A stretch of 20,853 nt of DNA, taken from NCBI GenBank assembly GCA_030592085.1, contig JAUUZV010000013.1:1-20853 (forward strand), given 5' to 3'. The DNA comes from Clostridia bacterium. GTDB taxonomy: Bacteria > Bacillota > Clostridia > DUPQ01. The position numbers and the translations under genes were made by a program. Position 1 is the stretch's first letter. Each line of letters starts with the position of its first letter. Positions 7,389 through 15,692 of this stretch are shown here, piece after piece. Under the pieces are notes generated by a model that was given only the letters and a program-made list of their open reading frames with translations, ran no database searches and was not told the origin of the DNA.

Positions 7389-8222
7389 CTAGAATTTAAG
7401 ACTTATATCCATGGCTTTTATTGAATGGGTAATGGCTCCAGATGATATTATATCAACACCAGGTAATGCTTTCTTTGAAATGCTATCAATATCGATATTT
7501 CCTGATATTTCTATAACTGCTTTTTTATTAATTAATTTTATAGCTTTCTTCATAGTTTCAACATCCATGTTGTCAAGCATAATAATATCTGCCTTCGCTT
7601 TTATTGCTTCACTTACTTGCTCTAAGTTTTCTGTTTCTACTTCAATCGTCATCGTATGTGGAATATTCTGCCTTGCTTTAGCAACTGCTTCTTTTAGGCT
7701 GCCAACCGCTTTAATATGATTATCTTTTAACATGACAGCATCTGATAGTGAAAATCTATGATTATGTCCACCACCCATAGTAACAGCATATTTTTCAAAT
7801 ATTCGTAAATTTGGTATAGTTTTTCTAGTATCAACTAGTCGTATATTCTCATTATTAATTGCTTTAACAAGTGTATTCGTTTTAGTGGCAATTCCACACA
7901 TTCGTTGTAATAAATTTAAAGCTATACGTTCACCTTTTAATATACTAGCGGTGGCTCCACTAATTGTTAAAATAACATCGCTATTTTTTATTGAATCTCC
8001 ATCTTTAAAATATACATTAAATTCTACCTTTTCATCAAGTAATTCAAAAACTCTTTTAAAAACATTTAATCCTGCAAGTACACCATCTTGTTTTGCAATT
8101 AATTTACCTTTACTTTGCTCGTTTCCTGAAAACAAACTATCAGTTGAAACATCTCCAAAAGGCATGTCTTCTTTTAACGCTTGAAGAATAATAGGATCAA
8201 TTTGTAAATTAGAAAGTTTCAT
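7389..8222 (-). CDS. nadC: Nicotinate-nucleotide pyrophosphorylase (quinolinate phosphoribosyltransferase)
   Basis: A 277-residue enzyme of standard length that converts quinolinate and PRPP to nicotinate mononucleotide, CO2 and pyrophosphate. This is the third step of de novo NAD synthesis in the cytoplasm. Motifs seen: EDMPFGDVSTD near the N-terminus, DTRKTIP (131-137), GGGHNHR (150-156), MLKDNH (164-169), IEVETEN and IMLDNMD in the barrel. These carry the Arg, His, Lys and acidic residues that bind quinolinate and PRPP. The ATG lies inside the end of nadB (14-base overlap), so the two are translationally coupled. It is the last gene of nadABC and is followed by a DnaA-like box directly after its stop codon. 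Confidence 0.96.
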   Translation of the reverse strand: MKLSNLQIDPIILQALKEDMPFGDVSTDSLFSGNEQSKGKLIAKQDGVLAGLNVFKRVFELLDEKVEFNVYFKDGDSIKNSDVILTISGATASILKGERIALNLLQRMCGIATKTNTLVKAINNENIRLVDTRKTIPNLRIFEKYAVTMGGGHNHRFSLSDAVMLKDNHIKAVGSLKEAVAKARQNIPHTMTIEVETENLEQVSEAIKAKADIIMLDNMDVETMKKAIKLINKKAVIEISGNIDIDSISKKALPGVDIISSGAITHSIKAMDISLKF

Positions 8223-9807
8223 TATCTAGTTCTCCTCTTTTATTTATTATGTGTTTTTTCCAAGCATTATCACTACTGGGATAATCACTTCTAAAATGAG
8301 CCCCTCTACTTTCTTTTCTTTCAAGAGCTGAGTTGATAACAATTTTAGCAATAATTGCCATATTAGCTGTTTGCATTTGAGCCATTGAAGTGTACTTATA
8401 AGAACAAAGAAGCTTTAAGGTTTTATCTATTTCTTTTTTAGCAATCATCAGTCCTACTTTATCTCTTACTATGCCAACATGTTTATTCATTGTTCTTTTA
8501 ATACCTTTTTCTACTTCAGATACTGGCTTTGAATAATTTTCTCCTGTTTCACTAGTTAAATATGTTTCTTGATCCAAATGTATACGTAAATGATTCATTG
8601 ATATATCATTTGCAATTCGCTTACCGAAAACTAAACCCTCTAACAACGAATTACTAGCTAAACGATTAGCGCCATGAATTCCTGTGCACGCTACTTCTCC
8701 ACAAGCATATAATCTATCTATCTCTGTTTTCCCTGTTAAATCTGTTTTAATACCACCCATACAATAATGCTCTGCAGGAGCAACAGGAATATAATCTTTT
8801 GAAATATCAATTCCATAATTTAAGCATGTATTAAATATTTTAGGAAAACGTTCTTTTAAGTATTCTCTGCTCTTAAAGGTTATATCTAGATAAACACAAT
8901 CAGATTGTGTTTTTTTCATCTCACTAAAAATAGATCTTGCAACAATATCTCTAGGTGCTAATTCTTTTAATTTATCATATTTATGCATGAATAGTTCGCC
9001 AAAGCTATTTCGAAGTATAGCTCCTTCTCCGCGCACTGCTTCTGAAATTAGAAAACTTTTATCTTTTTTATGAAAAAGGACAGTTGGGTGAAATTGAACA
9101 AATTCCATATCTTGTAATGTTGCACCAGCACGATATGCCATTGCCATACCATCTCCTGTAGCAATGATAGGATTTGAAGTAATTTCATATAATTGACCAA
9201 ATCCTCCTGATGCACATACCACATATTTACTTTTAAATATTTTCTTTTTACCTGTTTTTTGATCAAGGACAAGTGTTGCCTTACAAGTGTTATTTTCTGT
9301 GATAATATCTATTGCAAACATATTTTCAAGTAATGTAATATTTTCTTTTTCAATGGAACTTGTTAGTAATTTATCACACACTTCTTTTCCTGTAAAATCC
9401 TTTGCATGTATTATTCGTCTTTGTGAGTGAGCCGCTTCTTTTGTTAAATCAAGCATTCCTTCGGTCATATCAAATTGAACCCCTAAATCACAAAGGTTTT
9501 TAATATTATCTTTTGCTTCATTAACAAGCAACCAAACCATATCTTCATCAGATAGTCCAGCTCCTGCAAATAATGTATCGTTATGATGAAAAGTGGGAGA
9601 ATCTCCATCTCCTAAAGAAACTGCAATTCCCCCTTGCGCTAAAGCTGTATTGCTAACATCAATAGCTTCTTTTGCAAGTATAGTTATTTTTATATTTTTA
9701 CTTATGGAAAGTGCTGTATATGTTCCTGCAATTCCACTACCAATAATTAAAACATCAGTTTCAATTATTTCTGTATTTTCATTAACACCTACAAGGTATC
9801 GCTTCAT
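8209..9807 (-). CDS. nadB: L-aspartate oxidase
   Basis: A 532-residue FAD enzyme that oxidises L-aspartate to iminoaspartate, the first step of de novo NAD synthesis. In anaerobes fumarate serves as electron acceptor. The FAD dinucleotide motif is GSGIAG (23-28). Other family signatures are ALAQGGIAVSLGDGDS, the QFHPTVLF segment, EAVRGEGAILRN, HYCMGGI (substrate-side His of the fumarate reductase/succinate dehydrogenase superfamily), HGANRLASNSLLEGLVFG, and ESRGAHFRSDYP near the C-terminus. The length is typical. The ATG overlaps the nadA stop codon by four bases (ATGA), the usual arrangement for coupled translation. The product is unstable, so its position next to nadA suits direct hand-over to quinolinate synthase. 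Confidence 0.96.
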   Translation of the reverse strand: MKRYLVGVNENTEIIETDVLIIGSGIAGTYTALSISKNIKITILAKEAIDVSNTALAQGGIAVSLGDGDSPTFHHNDTLFAGAGLSDEDMVWLLVNEAKDNIKNLCDLGVQFDMTEGMLDLTKEAAHSQRRIIHAKDFTGKEVCDKLLTSSIEKENITLLENMFAIDIITENNTCKATLVLDQKTGKKKIFKSKYVVCASGGFGQLYEITSNPIIATGDGMAMAYRAGATLQDMEFVQFHPTVLFHKKDKSFLISEAVRGEGAILRNSFGELFMHKYDKLKELAPRDIVARSIFSEMKKTQSDCVYLDITFKSREYLKERFPKIFNTCLNYGIDISKDYIPVAPAEHYCMGGIKTDLTGKTEIDRLYACGEVACTGIHGANRLASNSLLEGLVFGKRIANDISMNHLRIHLDQETYLTSETGENYSKPVSEVEKGIKRTMNKHVGIVRDKVGLMIAKKEIDKTLKLLCSYKYTSMAQMQTANMAIIAKIVINSALERKESRGAHFRSDYPSSDNAWKKHIINKRGELDNETF

Positions 9808-10721
9808 TTTGGTACCTCTAACATTCGTTGTAAGCAGCCTCTAGCTTGATTCATAATATTTTCTTCTAATTCAATTTTATATTGATTCTCTTCTAAAGCT
9901 TCTTTTACTTTTTTTAAAGTGATTTTTTTCATATTTTTACATAGTAAACATTCACTTGCTAAGTAAAGTTTCTTAGAAGGATTTAGTATATTAATTCTAT
10001 CAATAATTCCTTGTTCTGTAGCAATAATGAACTCATTATTATCTTGTTCTAAAACATAATCAATAATAGCTTTTGTACTACCTATAAAATCCGCAAATTC
10101 CAATGTTTCTTCTCGGCATTCTGGATGCATGGCCACAAGTGCATTTGGGTGAGCTTCTTTCATATCAAATAAATCAACACTTTGTAAGCGATGGTGAACA
10201 CGGCAATAACCTTCCCATAGAATAAACTGCGTTTCAGGTACAAAGGTTGATACATATCTTCCTAGGTTTTGATCAGGTACAAAAATCACTTGTTTAGCAT
10301 TTAAACTTTTTACAATATTAACTGCATTTGATGAGGTACAACAAATATCACTAACAGCTTTAACCTCTGCTGTTGAGTTAATATAACAAACAACTTTAGC
10401 ATCTGGATAACGCTCTTTTAATTTTACTAAATCATCTGCTTTTGCCATATCTGCCATTGGGCATCCCGCATGAATATCAGGGAGTAGTACTGTTTTTTGA
10501 GGAGATAGAATTTTAGCACTTTCTGCCATAAAATGTACGCCACAAAAAACAATTAGTTGTGATGTGTCACTTGCACAAAATTGACTTAATTGTAAAGAAT
10601 CTCCCACAAGATCAGCAATTTCTTGAACTTCTTTTGTCTGATATGTATGAGCAACAATAACAGCATTTTTTTCTTTTTTTAGTTGTAATATCTGTTTTTG
10701 TAATAAGTTATATTTCTTCAT
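9804..10721 (-). CDS. nadA: Quinolinate synthase A (4Fe-4S enzyme)
   Basis: A 305-residue enzyme of the short NadA form. It condenses iminoaspartate with dihydroxyacetone phosphate to quinolinate. The likely [4Fe-4S] ligands are C87 (AGCPMAD), C173 (EGYCRVHH) and C258 (or nearby C261, in SECLLCKN). The spacing of about 85 residues between ligands matches known NadA proteins. Other signatures are AHTYQ (24-28), GVHFMAESAKIL (61-72), NSTAEVKA and MHPECREE. The oxygen-sensitive cluster suits an anaerobe. It is the first gene of nadABC with its own promoter, and its stop overlaps the nadB start. No NAD-operon repressor gene is in the window. Confidence 0.95.
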   Translation of the reverse strand: MKKYNLLQKQILQLKKEKNAVIVAHTYQTKEVQEIADLVGDSLQLSQFCASDTSQLIVFCGVHFMAESAKILSPQKTVLLPDIHAGCPMADMAKADDLVKLKERYPDAKVVCYINSTAEVKAVSDICCTSSNAVNIVKSLNAKQVIFVPDQNLGRYVSTFVPETQFILWEGYCRVHHRLQSVDLFDMKEAHPNALVAMHPECREETLEFADFIGSTKAIIDYVLEQDNNEFIIATEQGIIDRINILNPSKKLYLASECLLCKNMKKITLKKVKEALEENQYKIELEENIMNQARGCLQRMLEVPK

Positions 10722-10745
10722 AAAATCACCTTTTATTTAGTATTT

Positions 10746-10776
10746 GTATTGTAATACTTAACCACCTTATTGTAAA
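10746..10776 (-). promoter_or_regulatory. Promoter of nadABC with a palindrome over the -10
   Basis: On the minus strand, -35 TTTACA (10771-10776), a 17-bp spacer and -10 TACAAT (10748-10753). A small palindrome GTATT-GT-AATAC (10746-10757) covers the -10 and could be a repressor half-site. I do not recognise a known operator. Translation starts at 10721, with AAAGGTG as the ribosome site. Confidence 0.6.
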
Positions 10777-10800
10777 GAAAAGGAAAGCTTATGAGCTTTC
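10774..10800 (-). terminator. Probable terminator of gyrA overlapping its stop codon
   Basis: On the minus strand GAAAGCT / AGCTTTC forms a 7-bp stem with a 4-base loop, followed by CTTTTCTTT. The hairpin includes the last codons and the stop of gyrA. The T-tract is interrupted, so some read-through into nadABC is possible. Confidence 0.6.
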
Positions 10801-13269
10801 CTCTGTAATTTCTTCTGAATCTTCATTTATAATTTTTGCAATGGACACAACTTGATTATCCTCTTCAATTCGCATTAGGGTTACTCCTTGCGTTGCCCTT
10901 CCAAGTATACTGATTTCTGATGTTCTAATCCTAATAATAATTCCTTTAATTGAAATCATAATTAAATCATCTTCATCTGTAACTATTTTAGTACCAATCA
11001 TATTTCCAGTTCTATCTGTTACACGATATGTAAGCACTCCTTTTCCACCACGTTTTTGAACAGGATATTCATCAACAAATGTTCTCTTACCAAAACCATT
11101 CTCTGTTACTGATAGAATTGTTTGCTCATCTGTTACAAGTTCCATAGATACTACATAATCATCTGCATCTAATCTAATTCCCATAACTCCTTGTGCATTT
11201 CTTCCCATTGACCGCGCATCTTCTTCTTTAAAACGAATAGCCATTCCTTTATATGTTGCCAACATAATATTTGTACTTCCATCTGTTAATGCAACTTCAA
11301 TTAATTGATCCTCTTCGCGTAATGTAACGGCAATAATTCCACATTTTCTAATATGTAAGAAATCAGTTAATGGTGTTTTTTTAACAACACCTTTTTTTGT
11401 AGCCATAAATAGGAATTGTCCTTCTGAGAATTCCTTAACAGGGATAACAGTATTTATTTTTTCATCTCCATCTAATTGTAATAAATTAACAATAGCCATT
11501 CCCTTAGCAGTACGACCTGCTTCTGGAATTTGATATCCTTTTATTTTATATACTTTTCCTTTATTAGAGAAGAATAGTAGATTAGTATGAGTAGTAGTTG
11601 TAAATAGATCAACTACATAATCTTCTTCTCTCGTACTAAGACCAGTGATTCCTCTGCCTCCTCTTCTCTGACTTTTATATGTGTCAACTGGTAATCGCTT
11701 TACATAACCAAATTGAGTTCTAGTAATTACCACAGTTTGTTCTTCAATTAAATCTTCGTCTTCGAAATCTGACTCATCACTAGTTATTTCAGTTCTACGC
11801 TCATCACCAAATTTTTTCTTAATTACTTCCAAATCATCTTTAATAATACCATTAACAATATCTTCATCTAAAAGAATGGATCTGTAGTAAACAATTTTTT
11901 CATTAATATCGCTATAATCTTTTTGTAATTCTAAAATTGCAAGTCCTGTTAAACGACCTAATCTCATATCTACAATTGCTTGTGCTTGTCTTTCTGAGAA
12001 TGTAAATTTTTCAACAAGCTGAATTTTTGCTTCTGGTTCGTTTTTTGATTGTCTAATAGTAGCAATAATTTCATCTAGAATATCAACAGCTTTAATAAGT
12101 CCTTCTAAAATATGAGCTCGCGCTTCTGCTTTATCAAGGTCGAATTTAGTACGTCTTCTTATTATTTCTTGTTGGTAATCTACATAATGAACTAATAATT
12201 GTTTCAAATTAAGGAGTTTTGGATCATATCCTTTGTTTTTTGTAGGAACTAACGCTAACATATTAGCATTAAAAGCATCTTGTATTTGTGTATGTTTATA
12301 CAATCTATTTAAAACAACATTAACATTAGCATCTCTCTTTAAAACGATTACAATTCTCACATCTTCATTTCTATCAGACTCATCATTGATTCCAGAAATT
12401 CCATCAATTTTTTTATCTTTAACTAGTTGGGCGATTTTTTCAATTAATCTAGCTTTATTTACTTGATAAGGTAGCGACCTGACAATCAACCTAGTTCGAT
12501 TTCCTAGTTCTTCAACCTCTACTACTCCTCGAACTACAATACGGCCTCTTCCGGTCATATAGGCTTGTCTAATACCACTTCTACCAATAATAGTTCCATA
12601 AGTTGGAAAATCAGGTCCTTTAATATGTTCCATTAATCCATCAATCGTTATTTCACGATCATCGATTAAAGCAAATATGCCATTAATTAGTTCTGTTAAA
12701 TTATGTGGAGGAACGTTTGTAGCCATACCAACTGCAATTCCAGATGAACCATTTGCTAATAAGTTTGGAAAACGTGAAGGTAGTACAACTGGTTCCATTT
12801 CATGGTCGTCAAAGTTTGATCTAAAATCAACTGTATCTTTATTTATTTCATGTAACATTTCAGATGAAATCTTAGCAAGTTTAGCTTCTGTATACCTCAT
12901 TGCTGCTGCTGAGTCTCCATCCCTTGACCCGAAGTTTCCATGGCCATCAACAAGTGGATAACGCAGTGAAAAATCTTGTGCTAATCTGACTAGAGCATCA
13001 TATACAGATTGATCTCCGTGGGGATGAAATTTTGCTAACACCTCACCAACTGTTGAAGCACATTTACGATGACTTTTTTCAGGAAGAAATCCTAATATCA
13101 TCATGGCATATAAAATACGTCTATGTACAGGTTTTAAACCGTCTCTAACATCTGGTAAAGCTCTGTCTGCAATAACAGACATAGCATATTCGATAAAGGA
13201 TTTTTTTATCTCTTCTTCTATTTCAATAGGTATAATTCTACTAACATTTTCTTGGGTATTTTCTGGCAT
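10789..13269 (-). CDS. gyrA: DNA gyrase subunit A
   Basis: An 826-residue type IIA topoisomerase subunit of usual length. With GyrB it introduces negative supercoils into DNA. The winged-helix breakage domain carries catalytic Tyr126 (AAAMRYTE) and PDVRDGLKPVHRRILY. The C-terminal beta-pinwheel carries the GyrA-box QRRGGRG (near residue 535), which separates it from ParC. An acidic Ser/Glu tail ends the protein. In the quinolone-contact region (HPHGDQSVYDA) the residue aligned with E. coli Ser83 is Gln87, while the Asp87 equivalent (D91) is kept. The ribosome site is TTGGAG about 8 bases upstream. It stands apart from gyrB, which is not in the window. Confidence 0.97.
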   Translation of the reverse strand: MPENTQENVSRIIPIEIEEEIKKSFIEYAMSVIADRALPDVRDGLKPVHRRILYAMMILGFLPEKSHRKCASTVGEVLAKFHPHGDQSVYDALVRLAQDFSLRYPLVDGHGNFGSRDGDSAAAMRYTEAKLAKISSEMLHEINKDTVDFRSNFDDHEMEPVVLPSRFPNLLANGSSGIAVGMATNVPPHNLTELINGIFALIDDREITIDGLMEHIKGPDFPTYGTIIGRSGIRQAYMTGRGRIVVRGVVEVEELGNRTRLIVRSLPYQVNKARLIEKIAQLVKDKKIDGISGINDESDRNEDVRIVIVLKRDANVNVVLNRLYKHTQIQDAFNANMLALVPTKNKGYDPKLLNLKQLLVHYVDYQQEIIRRRTKFDLDKAEARAHILEGLIKAVDILDEIIATIRQSKNEPEAKIQLVEKFTFSERQAQAIVDMRLGRLTGLAILELQKDYSDINEKIVYYRSILLDEDIVNGIIKDDLEVIKKKFGDERRTEITSDESDFEDEDLIEEQTVVITRTQFGYVKRLPVDTYKSQRRGGRGITGLSTREEDYVVDLFTTTTHTNLLFFSNKGKVYKIKGYQIPEAGRTAKGMAIVNLLQLDGDEKINTVIPVKEFSEGQFLFMATKKGVVKKTPLTDFLHIRKCGIIAVTLREEDQLIEVALTDGSTNIMLATYKGMAIRFKEEDARSMGRNAQGVMGIRLDADDYVVSMELVTDEQTILSVTENGFGKRTFVDEYPVQKRGGKGVLTYRVTDRTGNMIGTKIVTDEDDLIMISIKGIIIRIRTSEISILGRATQGVTLMRIEEDNQVVSIAKIINEDSEEITEESS

Positions 13270-13306
13270 TTATAGCACTCCAAATCACTTAATATACATT
13301 ATATCT

Positions 13307-13335
13307 ATTATATATTATAAGGAGTTATAAGTCCA
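13307..13335 (-). promoter_or_regulatory. Candidate gyrA promoter
   Basis: On the minus strand, -35 TGGACT (13330-13335), a 17-bp spacer and -10 TATAAT (13307-13312). Several overlapping TATAAT-like words nearby make the exact choice uncertain. No terminator is visible after the preceding gene, so read-through into gyrA is possible. Confidence 0.45.
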
Positions 13336-13353
13336 TGTTTTTAGAGGTACATT

Positions 13354-14214
13354 CTAGGGGTTTTTACCTTGTCCTTTTCCCCCGCCTTGTCCTCCTTCAG
13401 ATTCGGTATGTTCCTCTTCAATCTCAACTTTTTCTTCAATTTCTCCACTGATCATAGCTTGATTTAATGCATCAATTGTAGCATTAATAATTCCATATGA
13501 AGTATAAGTTGCTCCAGAAACGGTATCAACAATAGGTGATTGGCTTTTAACAATCTCTACAGGTATTTTTTCCATTGGCATTTGATAATACATTGGTCTA
13601 TCTTCATTATGAGAAATAACTGTAACAGAGGAAATTAAATCATTTTCAATAATGACCTTAACAGTTAAATCAGGACCAAACCCATTAGCTACTCCAATAT
13701 ATTCTCCATCTTTATATAAAAGCCCTGTATCTCCTATTGATGTCTCAATCTGTTCTATTGGCGCTAATGTCGCTTGTGGTGATGGGTTAAATCCCATTGA
13801 ATATGCATTGGGTAAACCAATAAATCCACCTACGTCAATAACATGTATAACTAATAATATTACAAAAACAGCGGTAACTACTTTATGCCAATACATCCAA
13901 TTTTTCAGTTTCTTTAATTGTTGTTTAAATATCCATGTAGCTGCTAAAACAATTGTAAGTATCCAAACTGCCGTTCCATAGTTAAATGATAAAATAGTAT
14001 CACTTGAAAAAAGGCCATGGTAAAATCCTGTAACAATAATTGCTACCCCCATGGGTTTGTGAATTTGTCGTAAATATCTATTTGTTTTATATAGGATATT
14101 CTTTTTATTGTGAAAGGCATACTTGTTAACAAGACGCAACACTATAACAACAGCTAGTAAACCTGCTAATATCATGGATGCCCATGCAAATAATATGTCT
14201 AAAAATAAGGTCAT
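13354..14214 (-). CDS. Membrane di-heme (ferric reductase-like) protein with extracytoplasmic FMN-binding domain
   Basis: About 286 residues from the ATG at 14214, chosen because AGGAGAG lies just before it. An in-frame ATG at 14238 sits inside a hairpin and has no such site. Four membrane helices come first. Two His pairs with x13 spacing (H52/H66 in the second helix, H110/H124 in the fourth) match the two-heme pattern of ferric reductase/NOX domains. Positively charged loops after helices 1 and 3 place the C-terminal half outside the membrane. That half is an FMN-binding domain with SGATYTS (233-239), the ApbE flavinylation motif also seen in RnfG. A Gly/Lys/Gln-rich tail ends the protein. 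It follows rnfB by about 80 bases. It probably passes electrons across the membrane to a covalent FMN; the donor, acceptor and physiological role are unknown. Confidence 0.78.
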   Translation of the reverse strand: MTLFLDILFAWASMILAGLLAVVIVLRLVNKYAFHNKKNILYKTNRYLRQIHKPMGVAIIVTGFYHGLFSSDTILSFNYGTAVWILTIVLAATWIFKQQLKKLKNWMYWHKVVTAVFVILLVIHVIDVGGFIGLPNAYSMGFNPSPQATLAPIEQIETSIGDTGLLYKDGEYIGVANGFGPDLTVKVIIENDLISSVTVISHNEDRPMYYQMPMEKIPVEIVKSQSPIVDTVSGATYTSYGIINATIDALNQAMISGEIEEKVEIEEEHTESEGGQGGGKGQGKNP

Positions 14215-14235
14215 TTTTCTCTCCTGTAAATAGCT

Positions 14236-14265
14236 CATGCTATTCTTTTATATTAGAATAGCATG
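14236..14265 (-). promoter_or_regulatory. Perfect 11-bp RNA hairpin between rnfB and the heme/FMN gene
   Basis: CATGCTATTCT and AGAATAGCATG are perfect inverted arms around an 8-base loop. No T-tract follows on the minus strand, so it is not a standard terminator. It sits about 10 bases before the downstream ribosome site. It may be an mRNA stability or processing element, or a protein-binding site. Confidence 0.6.
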
Positions 14266-14296
14266 TACTTATGGATTTTTTATGTAATTTTGATGA

Positions 14297-15100
14297 TTAT
14301 ATATTTAATAAGTATCGATTTATGGATTTTGTTGGACAAACATCAATACACTCTCCGCAATTTGTACACTTCTCATAGTCAACAATTGCTTTTCCATTAA
14401 TTACATGTATGGCATCAAATCTACAAATCTTCTCACACTTTTTACATGCAATACAACCAACCTTACAAGCAGTTATAACTTTTTTTCCAAGATCTGTATT
14501 CATACATGATACTGTAACTCGTCCTTTATCAGGAACCATTACAATAATATTTTTTGGACATGCCTCAACACACTTCATACAAGCAACACAATTATCTTCA
14601 TAAATATATGCTACTCCATCTTCAATTATAATAGCATTATATTCACATACAACTTCGCAATCACCTAACCCTAAACAACCAAAATTACAAGAGCTATCTC
14701 CTTTATACATAGTATTAACAGCTTGGCAAGTTGATATTCCTAAATAATCATATTCTTTTTTTGTTTTATCGATAGTTCCTCTACAAAGCACTCTAGCAAC
14801 ATACCTTTCGGTTTGCTCAACATCTATACACATAATAACTGAAAGATCATCAATTACCTGTTGTCCACCCACTGGGCATAAAGTAATTACACTATCTTTT
14901 TTTGCAACACTCTCTGCATATTGATCACAGCCTGGAAAGCCACATGCTCCACAATTAGCACCTGGCAATGCAGCTCTCACTTCAACAATTTTTGGATTAG
15001 TTTTTACCGCAAAAAGTTTTGAAGCAATAGATAATGTTATACCAAATAACAATCCAATGACACCAATAGCAGCAACTGCTGTTAAAATACTTTGAAACAT
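14297..15100 (-). CDS. rnfB: Rnf complex subunit B (multi-[4Fe-4S] ferredoxin-like)
   Basis: A 267-residue subunit that takes electrons from ferredoxin and passes them into the Rnf membrane complex. One N-terminal membrane anchor (about 5-27) is followed by a C-x2-C-x4-C-x16-C cluster motif (C50, C53, C58, C75; NCGACGFPGC). Further ferredoxin-type motifs follow: C138/C142/C148/C152, C171/C174/C177/C181, C216/C219/C222/C226 and C245/C248/C251/C255. This is the expanded clostridial form with about five or more clusters. It is the last of the six rnf genes, 10 bases after rnfA. Confidence 0.96.
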   Translation of the reverse strand: MFQSILTAVAAIGVIGLLFGITLSIASKLFAVKTNPKIVEVRAALPGANCGACGFPGCDQYAESVAKKDSVITLCPVGGQQVIDDLSVIMCIDVEQTERYVARVLCRGTIDKTKKEYDYLGISTCQAVNTMYKGDSSCNFGCLGLGDCEVVCEYNAIIIEDGVAYIYEDNCVACMKCVEACPKNIIVMVPDKGRVTVSCMNTDLGKKVITACKVGCIACKKCEKICRFDAIHVINGKAIVDYEKCTNCGECIDVCPTKSINRYLLNI

Positions 15101-15110
15101 TTATATCTCC

Positions 15111-15692
15111 TTAAAAGGTAAACATGCCTTGAAAGCCCATAAATGATAGGGCCATAAAAGCTGCTGTAATTAAAGCAATTGGCAGTCCTTTAAAACTTTT
15201 AGCTACATTAGATGATTCTAATTTTTCTCTGATTCCTGAAAAGAGAATCAAAGCAAATGTGAAACTTAAACCAGCTGAAAATCCATATAGAACTGACATC
15301 CCAAAACTACTACTGTTTTGTATGTTTAATAATGCTACCCCTAGCACGGCACAATTAGTGGTAATTAAAGGTAAATAAATTCCTAAAGATTTATACAATG
15401 GTTTTATAAATCTCTTTAACAACAATTCAACAAATTGTACTACTGAGGCAATTACTAAAATAAACGCGATTGTCTGTAAATAATCTAACCCATATGGTGT
15501 TAATACATATTCATTAACAACCCATGTCACAGCAGATGCTATTGTCATAACAAACATAACCGCTCCGCTCATTCCTAAGGCAGAATCCATTTTTTTTGAT
15601 ACTCCTAAAAATGGACATATTCCTAAGAATTTTGTTAATACAAAATTATCTACTAGTACTGTACCTAAAATTACAAAAAGAATTTTCATCAT
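15111..15692 (-). CDS. rnfA: Rnf complex subunit A
   Basis: A 193-residue integral membrane subunit with about six helices, homologous to RnfE and NqrE. Conserved C26 (LGICPFLGV) and C113 (TTNCAVLGV) lie mid-membrane and, with the matching pair in RnfE, hold the [2Fe-2S] cluster that passes electrons across the membrane. The start is the first of two consecutive ATG codons; AAGGAG lies 7 bases before it. It overlaps the rnfE stop by four bases. Confidence 0.95.
   Translation of the reverse strand: MMKILFVILGTVLVDNFVLTKFLGICPFLGVSKKMDSALGMSGAVMFVMTIASAVTWVVNEYVLTPYGLDYLQTIAFILVIASVVQFVELLLKRFIKPLYKSLGIYLPLITTNCAVLGVALLNIQNSSSFGMSVLYGFSAGLSFTFALILFSGIREKLESSNVAKSFKGLPIALITAAFMALSFMGFQGMFTF

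Noticed and set aside
14215..14238. ATG at 14238 as start of the heme/FMN membrane protein
   Set aside because: It lies within the hairpin and has no ribosome site, whereas the ATG at 14214 has AGGAGAG just upstream.
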